From NCBI GenBank assembly GCA_003008705.1, contig PDUO01000010.1, positions 496,001 to 560,000 on the forward strand: a DNA stretch of 64,000 nucleotides. Direction: 5' to 3'. The translations under genes and the position numbers were made by a program. The first letter of the stretch is position 1; the number at the start of each line of letters is the position of its first letter. The stretch comes from Pezicula radicicola (Eukaryota > Ascomycota > Leotiomycetes > Helotiales > Dermateaceae). Shown piece after piece: positions 22,007 to 33,577 of this stretch. The notes beneath the pieces were generated by a model. The model saw only the letters and a program-made list of their open reading frames with translations, searched no databases and was not told where the DNA came from.

Positions 22007-25000
22007 GGAGTAGATGGTGTAAGGCGATGAAGTGAAAAGGCAGAACGAGGACGAGGCTATTCGGGCGAGGTACTTGAGTACGTTGGAATTGATCCTGAGA
22101 CTTGAGGAAGAAAGTCCAAGGGGGCGGAGACAGAAACTTAAGAAGCCCTGAGGCAGTTTCACGAGTCTAATTGCAGAGCCTCGATAAGGTTGTTATCGGT
22201 GAACTGATCAAGAAAAAAGGGTGTTCGGTAAGACGACGAGGAGCAGGGCGCAGCTTTATTGAAGGTGGGTGGGTAGGTGGTTGCATGCAGGACAACTCGA
22301 CCCCAGTTTATTAACTACTCGGTCGCTTCTTTCGGTGCCTACTTCCTCTCGAAAGTCGAGGAGGGAGGGGCTATCAATACCTAGGTAAGATGGGTAACTT
22401 TTCTCAGCCGTCCCAAGGCGGGGTCGCCCCGTTTCGATTTCTGTTCGAGTAGACGCTCACCAGGCTGACAACCGCTCCGAACGCACTTACGCCAGCGAGT
22501 ACCTCGTCTTCTCGTCTTCTCGTCCAACTTCCGATACTGCTGCTGTTATTTGCATTTGAAGGCCCAGACCTCGTCTTATCTTGTCGCGACAAAGCAAACA
22601 AATTTCGAGTCACCTTTCTTAACAAATTTCCGCGACCATACTAGAATTGACCAAGGCTAGGGCTTCGCCCAGCAGGGCGCATCTTGTGATGCATACTGTA
22701 GGTATCTGTCCTGCATCCTTATGCAAAACCGTATGCGGCCTTCCTCAGACCAATGAGGCAGTGCGCGACGGCTGAATCGGACAACTTCCAACAGGCAACT
22801 ATAGGTGGAAGCCCCGATTATTGAGGCTCTAACCAATTTTTCTCACAGCGCTACCTGGCCACATCAGCACTAGGTGACTAATGATGTAGACATTCTTGGG
22901 ATTCCTGGCTGTTGCCTTCAGCTCATGCATGAAGGATTCGCACCTTGATTGCAAAGAGGAGTTTAGTATTCTGACGAACGACGACGAGGCGGGCCGGTCC
23001 TTACAAAAGCGAATATGAACACGTATATGATGCCGTCCTACATCCAAATAATGGCATTCCACAATAATGTGGATGTTGATATGTTGAATGTAGTCGAAAT
23101 AGAGCTGCACTTGACGCGACAGACGACGGGAAGACCAGTATTTAATCATGTGACACGGATCGGACGACATACAGTAGAACTTCATCTCATCTTCATCCGA
23201 TTCTATCATGTCGAGCATATCCAATTTTGTACAGTAACCTTGCAGCATCATACAGTACATGACCTTAGTTGTTATCGTCCATTTCGTCGTCGCCACCGTT
23301 CTGCCTGTGTGACAGATGACGCTCTCGAACAGAACGAGGCAGAAAATACCGGTAGAAATGGAAAATGCGAACCATTTCCAAACCACATCTATACACCTCG
23401 ACGGCAAACATCACCAGACCCTCAGAACCTTGGTTTCCTTCTAAACCCCTTCTCAATTGGCCAATTTACCTTGCCTGCTTAGATATTCACTCCTGCTAAT
23501 TTTAACCAAAGAGACAAACGCGTCGCCCGGCTTAGGGACGAAATTGGTCTGTGGCGCCCGAGATGCCTCTCCCTTAGCCTGCCTGCTCACCGAGTATGGC
23601 GGACGCAGCTCAGTACTCTATCCATCAACGCAAATCACTCATGAACTCCAATTGATGGCCAACCATTTTTTTTCGAAACTCAATCAGACAATCTCTTGAT
23701 TTTATTCCACTCTAGACCAAAGTTAGCGGACACGCCGTTTCTTTCCTTATTTCTTCTATGCAAGCCAACACCTATGGCGCGCATCGTGCCGACGCTGCAA
23801 GACGGAAGGATCCTTTGATAGTATCGTGGCTGTACTGACGGCGACTCTCAGCCCTCTCGTCATACATGCCTTCCCTACATGCATCTGCTACTTTGCAAAA
23901 CATAAAGTACTTGTACATTGCATATGTACTCTTCCCTACCACCTCCATGGTGCATTCCTTCTGCAAGAACTTAATTATCGATACCCAAGCCGAGTATGGA
24001 TGTCTTCGAATCCCACTTCTAGCCTTGTACAGAGCGCTCTGCAGGATCGAGATTGCTAAACATGACAAGTCTTGTAAAGGCACGGAGGCGGGATCAGCAA
24101 TGCATGCAGATATGAATGATATTCGCGTAGTACCAGCAGGGCGTTGGGAAAATTGCTTCAAGCCACTATTTCTATATTCCCACATGAATTTGGCAAACAA
24201 CACATCAACAGTCCACGAGGTCGTGCTTTAAACGCAACACCGATTACGAATGGATGCTTGCCTGACTATTCACAACACAATAATCTACCCCGCCAACCCC
24301 CAACAATCAATCTCACACGAGTGCTCGCCTCCGAATTGTCTTGTTCCCTTGCCGTCCATCCGTTGGAGTCTCCCGCAATTCGTCAAGCATCCCGAAGATC
24401 GTTCAAGCCATTCTTCAAACCCCCAATTAAGAGGCATCACCAGCTGTACGGTTCCAGCATTAGCAATACATACGGTGCCTTCGCCGATCGCCTGACAAGC
24501 TTGCTAATTGCTTAAGTCCATCTCATTCGAGTTCCTGGCTGCCACGAGGCAGTTTGATCATTTATCACATGTATCAGGTCTACTATCAGATTATCTCTCT
24601 CTTAGCCGTGTACAGCATCGTCCGCCTCACTTACCATCAACTTCTGCTTGCTCACACCTCACCAAGCGATGATCGCAGGGACGTTTTCTCTACCGACCAA
24701 TGGCCTAACTTGTGGCATTTATCACAAGTTGATGATCCCTATCTATTATCGAATCACCAGAATAGGGTTGGCGACTTGACTGATACGACAGTAGCACTCA
24801 GATGCTGCGACCAGCCTGATAGGCAACGGCACAGTGCGTATCCGTATATATCTTCTCTGCTGGAGAAAACGTCCGGGGATATTATGTTGTGCGATGCCAC
24901 CACGAACCTGATCATCGCAACTATCTTCTCGCCCAGAAGGATCATCTCTTCTAGACCGACCGACTCTGGAAAGTAAGAAGTCGACTTGCTTGCTCCTGTG

Positions 25001-26677
25001 AATTTCTGCCACGGAGTCGAGAAGCATACATTGTTCGGTCAGTCCGTGTTTCGATTTCCTATTCCAGGCCATCCAACCGTAGTGAAAGGTCCTCCTAATG
25101 CTTGCAACATAACACAATAGCACGCGAGAACCACATTAACTTTCAACTGTCAGGCCGACATTCTAATATTATGTAAGTCTAAACCCCCAAACCTAAATCC
25201 AATTTTATACATGAGAACGTAGGGCGAGGTAGCGTTCTTCAACACATCGAACCACTATAGCCTTTCAGTATCTGTTGTGTAGCTAGCTACTCGGTGTTGT
25301 TGAAAGCACGCGATAACGTGGGGGTTAAAGTCGAAGTTGGAGGTTGTTGAAACAATCGCTGCCCAATATCTACTTTCTCTTCTCGGTCAGCTCATATTTT
25401 CTACTTGCCAAAGACCAATACTGTAGAGATTAATTGAATCACAAGAGCTAGGCTATATTTGCTCGCGAGTTGGGAGTTTTAACCTATGTAGTAAAAGTAC
25501 TCGTGACTTTTCTTCTCTTTAGCATTCATTAAGTACCTATACCTCATCATACGGAGAAATATTCTCCTCTCTATTAAATATAGAGAGATATCTTAATATT
25601 AGACAATAAAAATACTAGACTTACTGTACGAATTGGTTTACAAGAGATCTTTTTGAATAACTACCTATTCAGATATAAGTGATGGACTTGAGTAGCTAGC
25701 TCACTTGACTTAGGTAACCAACTCACTTGCCCTAATTAAGATAATCTCTTATAAACTAATTCGTACCGTACACCTTACTTCCATCGGTAAGTATCTGTCT
25801 GAAGACCAACCCCTATAATTAGGCGAGCTATAGATTTTCACATCAAGAATGCTACCATTACGACAATAGAGCCGCTTGAATATTAAAGCGAAGATCAAGA
25901 GTCGCATGAACCACAAAAAGACTCGTAAAGTTTAGAGAAAAGCCGGTTTTCCATTTCTGCTGCAATCTCTCACCACATCACTCCTCTCCCTCAACAATCT
26001 AAGCCTAACAAGCAAGTCTATCAGACAACAACCTTCATCTCTGAGGTAGAGATAGATAGAACGTTGCAACTCCCATTCCTCATCCATAATCATCATCGCA
26101 TACAACATCTATAACATACTCCGACACTATTCCATACCAATCCCAAGCAATCAATAGCTCCGTCATCCCCAGCCAGTTTCGTCCCGAGGCCATCAACAAT
26201 GGAATAGCCCAGTATTAAAGATTATTAATATTAAAGGTCTCTCGACCAGCGGACCGCACCGAATGCCCGTCCAGACCCATGCGCCTTCAAGAAACACAGA
26301 GAAAGGAGGCAGCAACCGAGAGCCTTCAAAGCACGCACACAAAGAAAAGGAGAAAAGGCAGAAACGCCATAGCTATGAGTTCAATTCCGTGACTCTAATA
26401 GCTAATGAAAAATGGTCCTCGCGGAACAAAAAGGTACGCAGGCAACAGCAAGGGTATCTGTGCGTTTTGTCGCCAAATCAAGCGAGTGACAATGAAGAGG
26501 TAATGTACATAAAGGCTGGTCGTAAGCTCGTTGGAGCAGCTCTAGCGAGTGGCTCACTCGGTACCAAACCACGTGCTCGCCCGAGACATAGTGTCTCAAA
26601 CTAACCCAGCAGTCTGGGACCAAATTACAAGGCGGTCGGGCTTGGTCCAACAGCCTTGTCAAGGCTGCGGAAGCTGA
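22007..26677. other. Long gene-free stretch
   Basis: 4.7 kb without a supportable gene. The part next to 22006 should be the leader and promoter of the disordered-protein gene. Between 22.8 and 25.1 kb several open frames of 80-190 codons overlap on opposite strands. Their translations are rich in Cys, His, Met and Trp, unlike fungal proteins, so I treat them as chance frames. A repeat patch lies at 25686-25748, and AT-rich sequence with short hairpins (CTCTCTATTAAATATAGAGAG around 25575) precedes it. Confidence 0.45.
25686..25748. repeat. Degenerate ACTCA/TGAGT short-repeat patch (copy C)
   Basis: The words TTGAGTAGCTAGCTCACTTG, TAGGTAACCAACTCACTTG and TAAGATAATC occur here. TAAGATAATC is also found in the patch at 42741-42800 in the same relative place. 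Confidence 0.45.
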
Positions 26678-28927
26678 TTATCGGAGTGGTAACTTTACAT
26701 CCTGGACGCCATTTGCGATGACTTCCCGGAGTGTCCAACGTGGAGGCTTGACGGCACCTTGCAATCCATTTGCTTTGAGCCATTCCTTCTCCATCTCGGG
26801 GGTTACACCATCAGGGAGAGGTTCAGCGCCACCTGCAATTCCCGTAGAGAACTTGAGCTGGAGTACATCGCCGATCTCGTCACATGCAGATAATAATCGG
26901 TCCATGTCGTCCTTGTTGTGGGCCGCTGAAACGCAGAAACGGGCGCGGGAAGAGATGAGGGGTGTGGCGGGGTATCCAACGATGACAACTGAGATCTTAC
27001 GACGAAGCATCTCGTGAGAGAAAGCAGGCATCTTTGCAGGATTGTAGAGAACAACGGGAATGATAGGAGAATCGTCGTGGCCGTAAACGATGAAGCCAAG
27101 GCGCTTTAATCCAAGACGGAGGTAGCGAGAGTTGAATGCAATACGCTGTAGACGTTCCTCTCCCTGGCCTGGGCAAAGCTCGCCAGTAATGATCTTTAGA
27201 GCACTGAGAATTTGCATCAATACAGGTGGAGTAGGTGATTCGCCATAGATGGTTGCTGCATTGGTGACTCGGAGCTTGTCAATAATGTGCTTCTCTGCTG
27301 CGACGTAACCTCCGTTGGCACCGAAAGACTTCGTCAATGTACCCATTAAGATGTCGACTTCTGATGGATCAATGCCAAAGTAATCACAAACACCACGGCC
27401 CTTGGGTCCAAGAGCACCGATTGAGTGAGCTTCATCGACAAACAGAGAGAACTTGTACTTGGACTTCAATCTGAGCAGACCTGGAAGATCACACATTGTT
27501 CCTTCCATAGAGTAAAGACCTTCAACCACAACCAAAATCTTCTTCCATGGCCGGTGAGTGCGGGGTTGTCCTTGAGAGATAACTTCGCGTAGTTTCTTCT
27601 CCAGAGCATGCATATCGTTATGTTTGAATGATTCAATCATAGCTCCGGAAAGACGTGCTCCAATTCGGATTGATGCGTGGTTCAGCTCGTCTGAGATGAT
27701 CAGAGAACCTTTGCCAACCAAAGCGGGGAAAGAGGAAGCGTTCGTGCTGAAGCCCATAGAGAATACCATCGCGGCCGGCTTTCCAACGAACTTTGCGACC
27801 TCACGCTCTACTTCAACGGCTAGATCATTGGTGCCAGCATCTGCGCGGGGACTAGCGTTGCTGATACCGTACTTCTTGATTGACTCCTCAACTGCATCGG
27901 CACATGGGCCTTCTGACTGAGCGAAACCAAGGTAGTTGTAAGAGCTCATGTTTAGCGTCTCCGTGTGCGTACCAGTGAACTGGAAGCTCTGGTTGAAATC
28001 TTCGGTCTTGCGGTCCATGAGAGTAATGTAACGACCGGGAACACCAGTAATTGGTCTTGCAAAGCAGTCGTTAATTCTCAGCTTTAGTCTACGTACGTAG
28101 AAGTTGTCGAAATCACTGTTGAGAGCAGCATATCCATTGGCAGGCATAAGATGCTTGTACTTTTCTGCCTTGAATCGCTTTCCGAAGAAATCCCTGACAT
28201 GGCCGAAAATGATCAAGACGAGGTAGCTGATGTAGGTGGTAAGAACATAATAGAAAGGGGGTTCATCCATAACTGGCTCCTCAAGTTCTCCACCCATATG
28301 CTTGCTCACATATCGATGCTGCTGGCTGCCAAGCGGTCCGAATTGGGCGTCGAACCTAGCCTGCCTGTTGGCCTCTTCGGGTGAAGGTGGTGAGAAGAGG
28401 GTGGTTGGGGGCTCGTCCATATTGGCTTGGCCGGCTTTGGCTGTTGACAGAGAAATGGTGGGAAGAGACAAGGAGGGAGCGCTAATTTGTGGAGAGGGGT
28501 TGTTGAGGAGATGCGCCTGTTGCTTAAGGATGGCGTCTTGCAGAGCAGCTTGCGCAGTCTGTTGTTCCTTGCTCTTTGGGGAAGAAGAGAAGAATTGAGT
28601 CAATCGGTTTGGCTTCGAGAAAGACCCTCGGTGGGTTCGGTCTGAAGATGGTGTAGCAACCGCTTGAGAAGGAGTACTGGCAAACGGATTTCTAGGGAGT
28701 CTTTGCGGCATTGTGGTAAGTGGGGAAAACCTGGTTGATGTTGGTCGCGGAAGGCCGAGTTCCTTTACGTTTTCGCTTTCTAAGTCAATAGAGGCGGTTG
28801 TGATGGTTTGAGATAACTCAATGAAGGTATCGCTTGTCGAGGAAATATGTCGGATATCAGGAAGGGATGATCTCGTCTGACTGGAGCGCAGCGGTGTAGC
28901 CTTCCTTGGGGCTATGTCTGCCAGCAT
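26678..28927 (-). CDS. LCB2: Serine palmitoyltransferase subunit 2 (Lcb2)
   Basis: A single coding exon. From the ATG at 28927 it gives 749 residues; the open frame extends to 28999, and a later in-frame ATG lies at 28711 (MPQRLPRNPF). I prefer 28927 because it sits four bases after a strong branch-plus-acceptor signal (GCTAACAG) of a likely leader intron. The N-terminal 200 residues are Ser/Pro-rich and disordered, a hydrophobic segment follows (YYVLTTYISYLVLIIFGHV), and then the PLP-dependent alpha-oxoamine synthase fold: NYLGFAQSEGP, DELNHASIRIG, VEGLYSMEGT, FVDEAHSIGALGPKGRG, and the PLP lysine (about residue 533) in GTLTKSFGANGGYV. With Lcb1 it condenses serine and palmitoyl-CoA to 3-ketosphinganine, the first step of sphingolipid synthesis, at the ER membrane. 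Confidence 0.95.
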   Translation of the reverse strand: MLADIAPRKATPLRSSQTRSSLPDIRHISSTSDTFIELSQTITTASIDLESENVKELGLPRPTSTRFSPLTTMPQRLPRNPFASTPSQAVATPSSDRTHRGSFSKPNRLTQFFSSSPKSKEQQTAQAALQDAILKQQAHLLNNPSPQISAPSLSLPTISLSTAKAGQANMDEPPTTLFSPPSPEEANRQARFDAQFGPLGSQQHRYVSKHMGGELEEPVMDEPPFYYVLTTYISYLVLIIFGHVRDFFGKRFKAEKYKHLMPANGYAALNSDFDNFYVRRLKLRINDCFARPITGVPGRYITLMDRKTEDFNQSFQFTGTHTETLNMSSYNYLGFAQSEGPCADAVEESIKKYGISNASPRADAGTNDLAVEVEREVAKFVGKPAAMVFSMGFSTNASSFPALVGKGSLIISDELNHASIRIGARLSGAMIESFKHNDMHALEKKLREVISQGQPRTHRPWKKILVVVEGLYSMEGTMCDLPGLLRLKSKYKFSLFVDEAHSIGALGPKGRGVCDYFGIDPSEVDILMGTLTKSFGANGGYVAAEKHIIDKLRVTNAATIYGESPTPPVLMQILSALKIITGELCPGQGEERLQRIAFNSRYLRLGLKRLGFIVYGHDDSPIIPVVLYNPAKMPAFSHEMLRRKISVVIVGYPATPLISSRARFCVSAAHNKDDMDRLLSACDEIGDVLQLKFSTGIAGGAEPLPDGVTPEMEKEWLKANGLQGAVKPPRWTLREVIANGVQDVKLPLR

Positions 28928-28931
28928 GATC

Positions 28932-29163
28932 CTGTTAGCTTGTACGTCTTTATGATTGAATTCTGGCGCAGAGCCAGCTCGCTCAACGAGCTGCGCCATG
29001 AGGGTGCGAAACGTCTAACGATCGACAAGAGGTGGTGTGCGTATGCACCGAGGCGGTCAAAAGAGACGCCTTCGATGCTGCAATTCAGGGGTCTTGCGAG
29101 GGGAACAATGCCCACGCGTAGGAAGTAGGGAATATAGGGATTCGTGTATTTTGTTGAACATAC
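28932..29163 (-). other. Probable 5' UTR intron of LCB2
   Basis: On the minus strand a GTATGT donor at 29163 (after CTTG) and an acceptor preceded directly by a branch-like CTAAC (GCTAACAG, ending at 28932) bound 232 bases. The region upstream is C/T-rich leader. The in-frame ATG at 28999 would fall inside this intron. Inferred from splice signals only. Confidence 0.45.
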
Positions 29164-30735
29164 CAAGACTGAAGCTCCAATTGACCGTAGGAGGGACCCT
29201 CGGAGCTTGACTGTCGTGTTTTCTGGTCGCAAAGGAAGGCGCGACTCTCAAGTTAGCGCCACAGAAGACAATGGCGGACTTGATGCCCTAATCGCAACGT
29301 CTCGATTCACTCAACGGCGGAAGTCGTGGATGAGTGGATTGTTGGTGATGGTCGAAAAGGGTGGGAAGTAGAGGAAGAAAAAGAAGAAAGGGAGAGGAGC
29401 AGATCGGCGCAACAAAGTAGATGAGGTGTGGATATGGGATCGGAGCTTGGATGTCGAAAAGTCGAGTTATGCTTCCCAGCCGAGCATCCGGTTGCTGAAT
29501 GGAAATTGCGAAGACGAGCTGGAGCTTGAAACTCGACAGGGGGCTGAGCAGAGCCAAATCTTAATATGTACGAAGTAGGGCTGATTTTTGATTAATTATG
29601 GTACTCGTGGCAATGGGATTTGAATTGAGGACCGTATGGTTATGGGTATCACAGCTGGCAGACACCTCAATCTCAATTGTGCCACCACAATAACCGTAAT
29701 ACACGCAGCACAGCAATTCGATGTAATACTCTAACATGGTGCTGCGTACGACTAATAAAAAGAAGTACCGAAGCTAAGCTACGTGCAGTACAGTGCAGTC
29801 CAGTGCTGTGCTCTGTACAGTAAGTGAGTGCTAAAACGCAAGGTTTGGTTCCTGGGGTTTGCGGGCCAGCATGATCTCATGGTTCCTTGTCACAATTCTA
29901 GCGGCGGCACAGTGGGCAACGGCGTGAATTTTGATTTGGCCTGTCATCCATTGATTCTGAGCGCCGGCATTCGCTGCTTCGGAAAATGCGGCGGACAACT
30001 TGGTCAGCCGTGTCAGCCGTGTGTCGGACTCTGAGAAGGGAATAAGGAAACAAGAAAAAGGGGAGTGCACTGCACGGCACGGTGTTTGATGGCGAAGGTA
30101 TCTGAAACGCAAAGCCCCTCCTTCATACAGTACAGTAAGTTTCATTCGCCGGAATCGAATCATAAGGTGTTGCTTGAGCCGCGAGGTACAGTGTGAGACT
30201 ACAGTAATGAGACCACGAACATGGGATGTCATTGTAAAATCGTGGAGCCCCCAGTTTCTCTTTCACACGTCGCATCGCATCTGCGCCCCCAGGTTGTGAA
30301 TCAGATGGAACAGAGTTTAGGTATGTACGGAGGTACAGACCGCACCTATTGGGTCGCCAATGAGAGAACAATGGCGCCTGAGGGGGACAGATACAACAGT
30401 TACTTACCTAGGTACCTTCTGACTTCGAGCGCGCATTTACTCGTAGCTGAGAGCTTTGGGTGATGGAGATGAATATTCTCGCAGCATGTCATAATTCCAT
30501 CTCATCATTGAGTCTACAGTACAGTACAGTAACTCAATTCGCTTCTCCCCCAGGGAAAGTCCCCGGGCTAAGTGATTGAGGGCAAGTATCGGTCCCCGTT
30601 CTTGGGTTAGTGGTTAGTCACCTTTAAGCTCGACGCTCAAGCCCAACGCAAACACTTTCAGAATCCCCAACGTCTTCCAACCTCATCTTCAATCAATATT
30701 CCAAAACTAATATCGAACCGCAAATCGAGATTGCA
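29164..30735. promoter_or_regulatory. Divergent upstream region of LCB2 and acetoacetyl-CoA synthetase
   Basis: The two genes are transcribed away from each other across about 1.8 kb. The half near the synthetase has repeated TACAGTA-type words: 29781-29824, 30125-30138 (TACAGTACAGTA) and 30514-30532 (TACAGTACAGTACAGTA). The last 100 bases before the start are C/A-rich leader. No protein-like frame is present. Confidence 0.45.
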
Positions 30736-33577
30736 ATGGGTTCTATCGAACAACCCCAGCATCCCACTGACGATGCAATTGAGCTTTGGCGTCACTCCGA
30801 TCCACAGTCGACTCGCATGTGGGCGTTCAAGGACCATGTCAACAAAGCGTATAACCAGAATCTGAACACCTATGACGAGTTACATCGCTGGTCAATTGAC
30901 AACATTGGCAAGTTCTGGGAAGAGACATGGTATTTTACAGGGATTAAGGCTGAAAAGTCTTTTGATAAGGTGAGCTTCTTCTTGGGAGTTTACTGGGCGT
31001 GCACGTGATGTGATACCCCTTTTCCATTGGGGTAGTAGTCTACCTTTGAAATTTCCGATAATTAGTTTTTTATTATCGGACACTCTTTTTCCTTTGAGGC
31101 GGTTGTTATAAAGCAGTTTCTCTTTGAGTCTCTTTCATTCGAGGTCTAGTGTCTTGTGAAGCTCCAAACGGAGATTCGCCCCTGATTCTGTGGCATCTGC
31201 ATGTAACGTGCCTGAATCACTATCTTAGTATGAGTAACAGAGAAGGACACTATTGTAAGACTTTCTACTCTACAAGATGTTCTGGATATTCGTAATGGGG
31301 TGCAATAACCTGAATCATCTCTTACTTTCAAACTTCAACTTCTCAATGCCTCCTCTCAAGTTACATGGCTTGGCGTGTTGCTCTGCATTTGCCCTCTTTT
31401 CTACTATTTCTTGAGTGCTTGCGCTCTACGAGCCTTCTTGTGTTTCCATATACCATCTCAGAAGGTTCTCTTTAGCTTATTTAGCCTTACTAAAATTCTT
31501 CCTAGGTTGTCGATGACAATGCCCCAATATTTCCACGTCCTGATTTCTTTACCGGCTCACTTCTCAATTTCGCCGAAAACCACCTTTACCCAGCATCTTG
31601 TGAAATCTCTCCAGACTCGCCTGCTATAATTTCTGCCACCGAATCAACTCGCTCTAGCACAACCTGGGCAGAACTTCGCGAAGCCGTTCGAAAATGCTCA
31701 AATGCACTCCGAAGTCTAGGCGTTAAACCTCACGACCGTGTGGCTGGTTTTCTCGGAAATCATACCAACACGGTCGTGGCAATGCTTGCAGCTACTTCCA
31801 TCGGAGCTATTTGGACAGGAGTCTCTCCAGACACTGGTGTGACTGCCGTTCTAGACAGACTTGTGCAGATAGAACCTGTGGTTTTGTTTGCGGATAATGC
31901 TGTCGAGTATAATGGCAAGTTTCATGAGAGTTTGAGCAAGACCAAGGAAATTGTGAAGGGGTTGAAAGAGCTGAAGGCTGTAGTGGTGTTTGCGACTGTT
32001 GCAGCAATTGAGACGAGCACTGAAGGACTAGAGGTCGCTAAAGGGAAAGCTTGGGCATATGCGGACTTTCTGGCTAGGTATGTTTACTGACTCTTTTCAT
32101 ATTCAAATTCGATATCACGAGGCATAGCATTCCTGCGGGAGATCTAATTTTTTCTTGTTGTCATAACATCACAATTTACTGACTTTCGATAGTGTAACCG
32201 ATCCTTCAGCTCCCCTGGTATTTGCACAGCTACCTCCCAGCCACCCGGTCTATATTCTCTATTCCTCTGGCACAACAGGCAAACCAAAGTGCATCATTCA
32301 TTCCGCAATAGGGACCCTGATACAACACAAGAAAGAACATATTCTACACTGCGACATCCGACCCGCGGACCGGCTGTTCTACTTCACGACGTGCACTTGG
32401 ATGATGTGGCATTGGTTAATCTCAGGCCTTGCATCAGGAGCAACACTTATCCTCTATGACGGGTCGCCCTTCAAACCACACGGCAATCTTAGCATGCCAA
32501 AATTGATTCAAGAGCTAAAGATAACACATTTCGGTACCTCTGCAAAATATCTTAGCATCCTAGAACAAAACAACATCTTTCCAATGAAGGAAGGTATAGA
32601 TCTTAGCACTCTTAGAGCCATCTACTCAACGGGCTCCCCATTAGCGCCAAGCACCTTCAAATATGTCTACTCGGCCTTCCCACCTACCATAAACCTCGGA
32701 TCTATCACTGGCGGCACAGACATTATCTCGCTCTTCGGAGCACCGTCACCACTGTCTCCTGTCTACCAAGGCGAGATCCAAGTCTCGGGTCTCGGCATGG
32801 CAATCACAGCCTTCTCTCCAGACGGCACGCCAAGCCCTTCCGGTGAAGCCGGTGATCTCGTCTGTACCAAACCGTTTCCCTGTCAGCCAGTAGGTTTCTT
32901 CGGCGCAGATGGCGACTCCAAGTACAAAAGCAGTTATTTCGAGACTTTCCCTGGCGTATGGCACCATGGGGATTTCATCCGCTTCAATCCCAAAACAGGA
33001 GGACTCGTTATGTTAGGTCGCTCAGATGGGATCTTAAAACCATCAGGTGTCCGATTCGGATCTGCGGAGATCTATAACGTACTACTCAAGCATTTTTCAA
33101 AGGAGGTTGAGGATGCCTTGTGTATTGGACGGAGGAGAGAAACTGATAATGATGAAACTGTTGTTTTGTTCTTGAAGATGGCTGATGGTTTTACCTGTTC
33201 TGAGGATTTGAAGACGAGTGTGAGGGATGTGGTTAGGAGGGAATTGAGTGCTCGTCACGTTCCTGGTGTTGTGGAACAGTGTTTTGAGATCCCAGTTACA
33301 ACTAATGGGAAGAAGTAAGTTGTGTTTGCTGTTGTTTTCTTCCTTTCCGCTTCTTCTTTTCTTTGTGGCTTATTTGAGAATTTTGGAATTGTACTGATTT
33401 ATATGAAACAGAGTTGAGGTAGCTGTTAAACAGATCCTTTGCGGTATGAACGTTAAGACTTCGGCTAGCGTGGCTAATGCCGAGTGTCTGGATTGGTATC
33501 GGGAATGGGCTGATAAAGCATTAGAGTTAGAATCGAAGGAAGTTGATGAGCCAGCGAAGAGACAGAGGACTGATTGA
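30736..33577 (+). CDS. Acetoacetyl-CoA synthetase
   Basis: Four exons, 30736-30969, 31506-32077, 32193-33314 and 33412-33577, give 697 residues; introns are 536, 115 and 97 bp. Exon 1 (MGSIEQPQHP... LWRHSDPQSTRMWAFKDHVN, YDELHRWSIDNIGKFWEETW) and exon 2 (VVDDNAPIFPRPDFFTGSLL, DRVAGFLGNHTNTVVAMLAA) follow the AACS family without a gap. The nucleotide-binding loop ILYSSGTTGKPK is at about 290-301, the acyl pocket region is FYFTTCTWMMWHWLISGLAS, and the catalytic lysine is at about 642 in TTNGKKVEVAVK. The enzyme uses ATP to join acetoacetate to CoA in the cytosol, feeding ketone bodies and leucine breakdown products into sterol and lipid synthesis. The basic tail EPAKRQRTD is unusual but short. 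The first intron is far longer than the others in this window. Confidence 0.95.
30970..31505 (+). other. 536-bp first intron of the acetoacetyl-CoA synthetase gene
   Basis: GTGAGC donor after TTT GAT AAG and CCTAG acceptor before GTT GTC GAT. Protein-family continuity across the join (FDK-VVDDNAPIFPRP) argues that nothing coding is missed inside. It is T-rich and contains no protein-like frame. Confidence 0.8.

Noticed and set aside
22829..23482. Overlapping open frames of 192 codons (-) and 155 codons (+)
   Set aside because: They overlap in antisense, are rich in Cys, His, Met and Trp, and resemble no family; at most one could be real and neither has supporting signals.
26263..26604. 113-codon plus-strand frame with a Lys/Glu/Arg-rich start
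   Set aside because: Composition and position suggest a chance frame next to the LCB2 3' end; no homology or leader signal.
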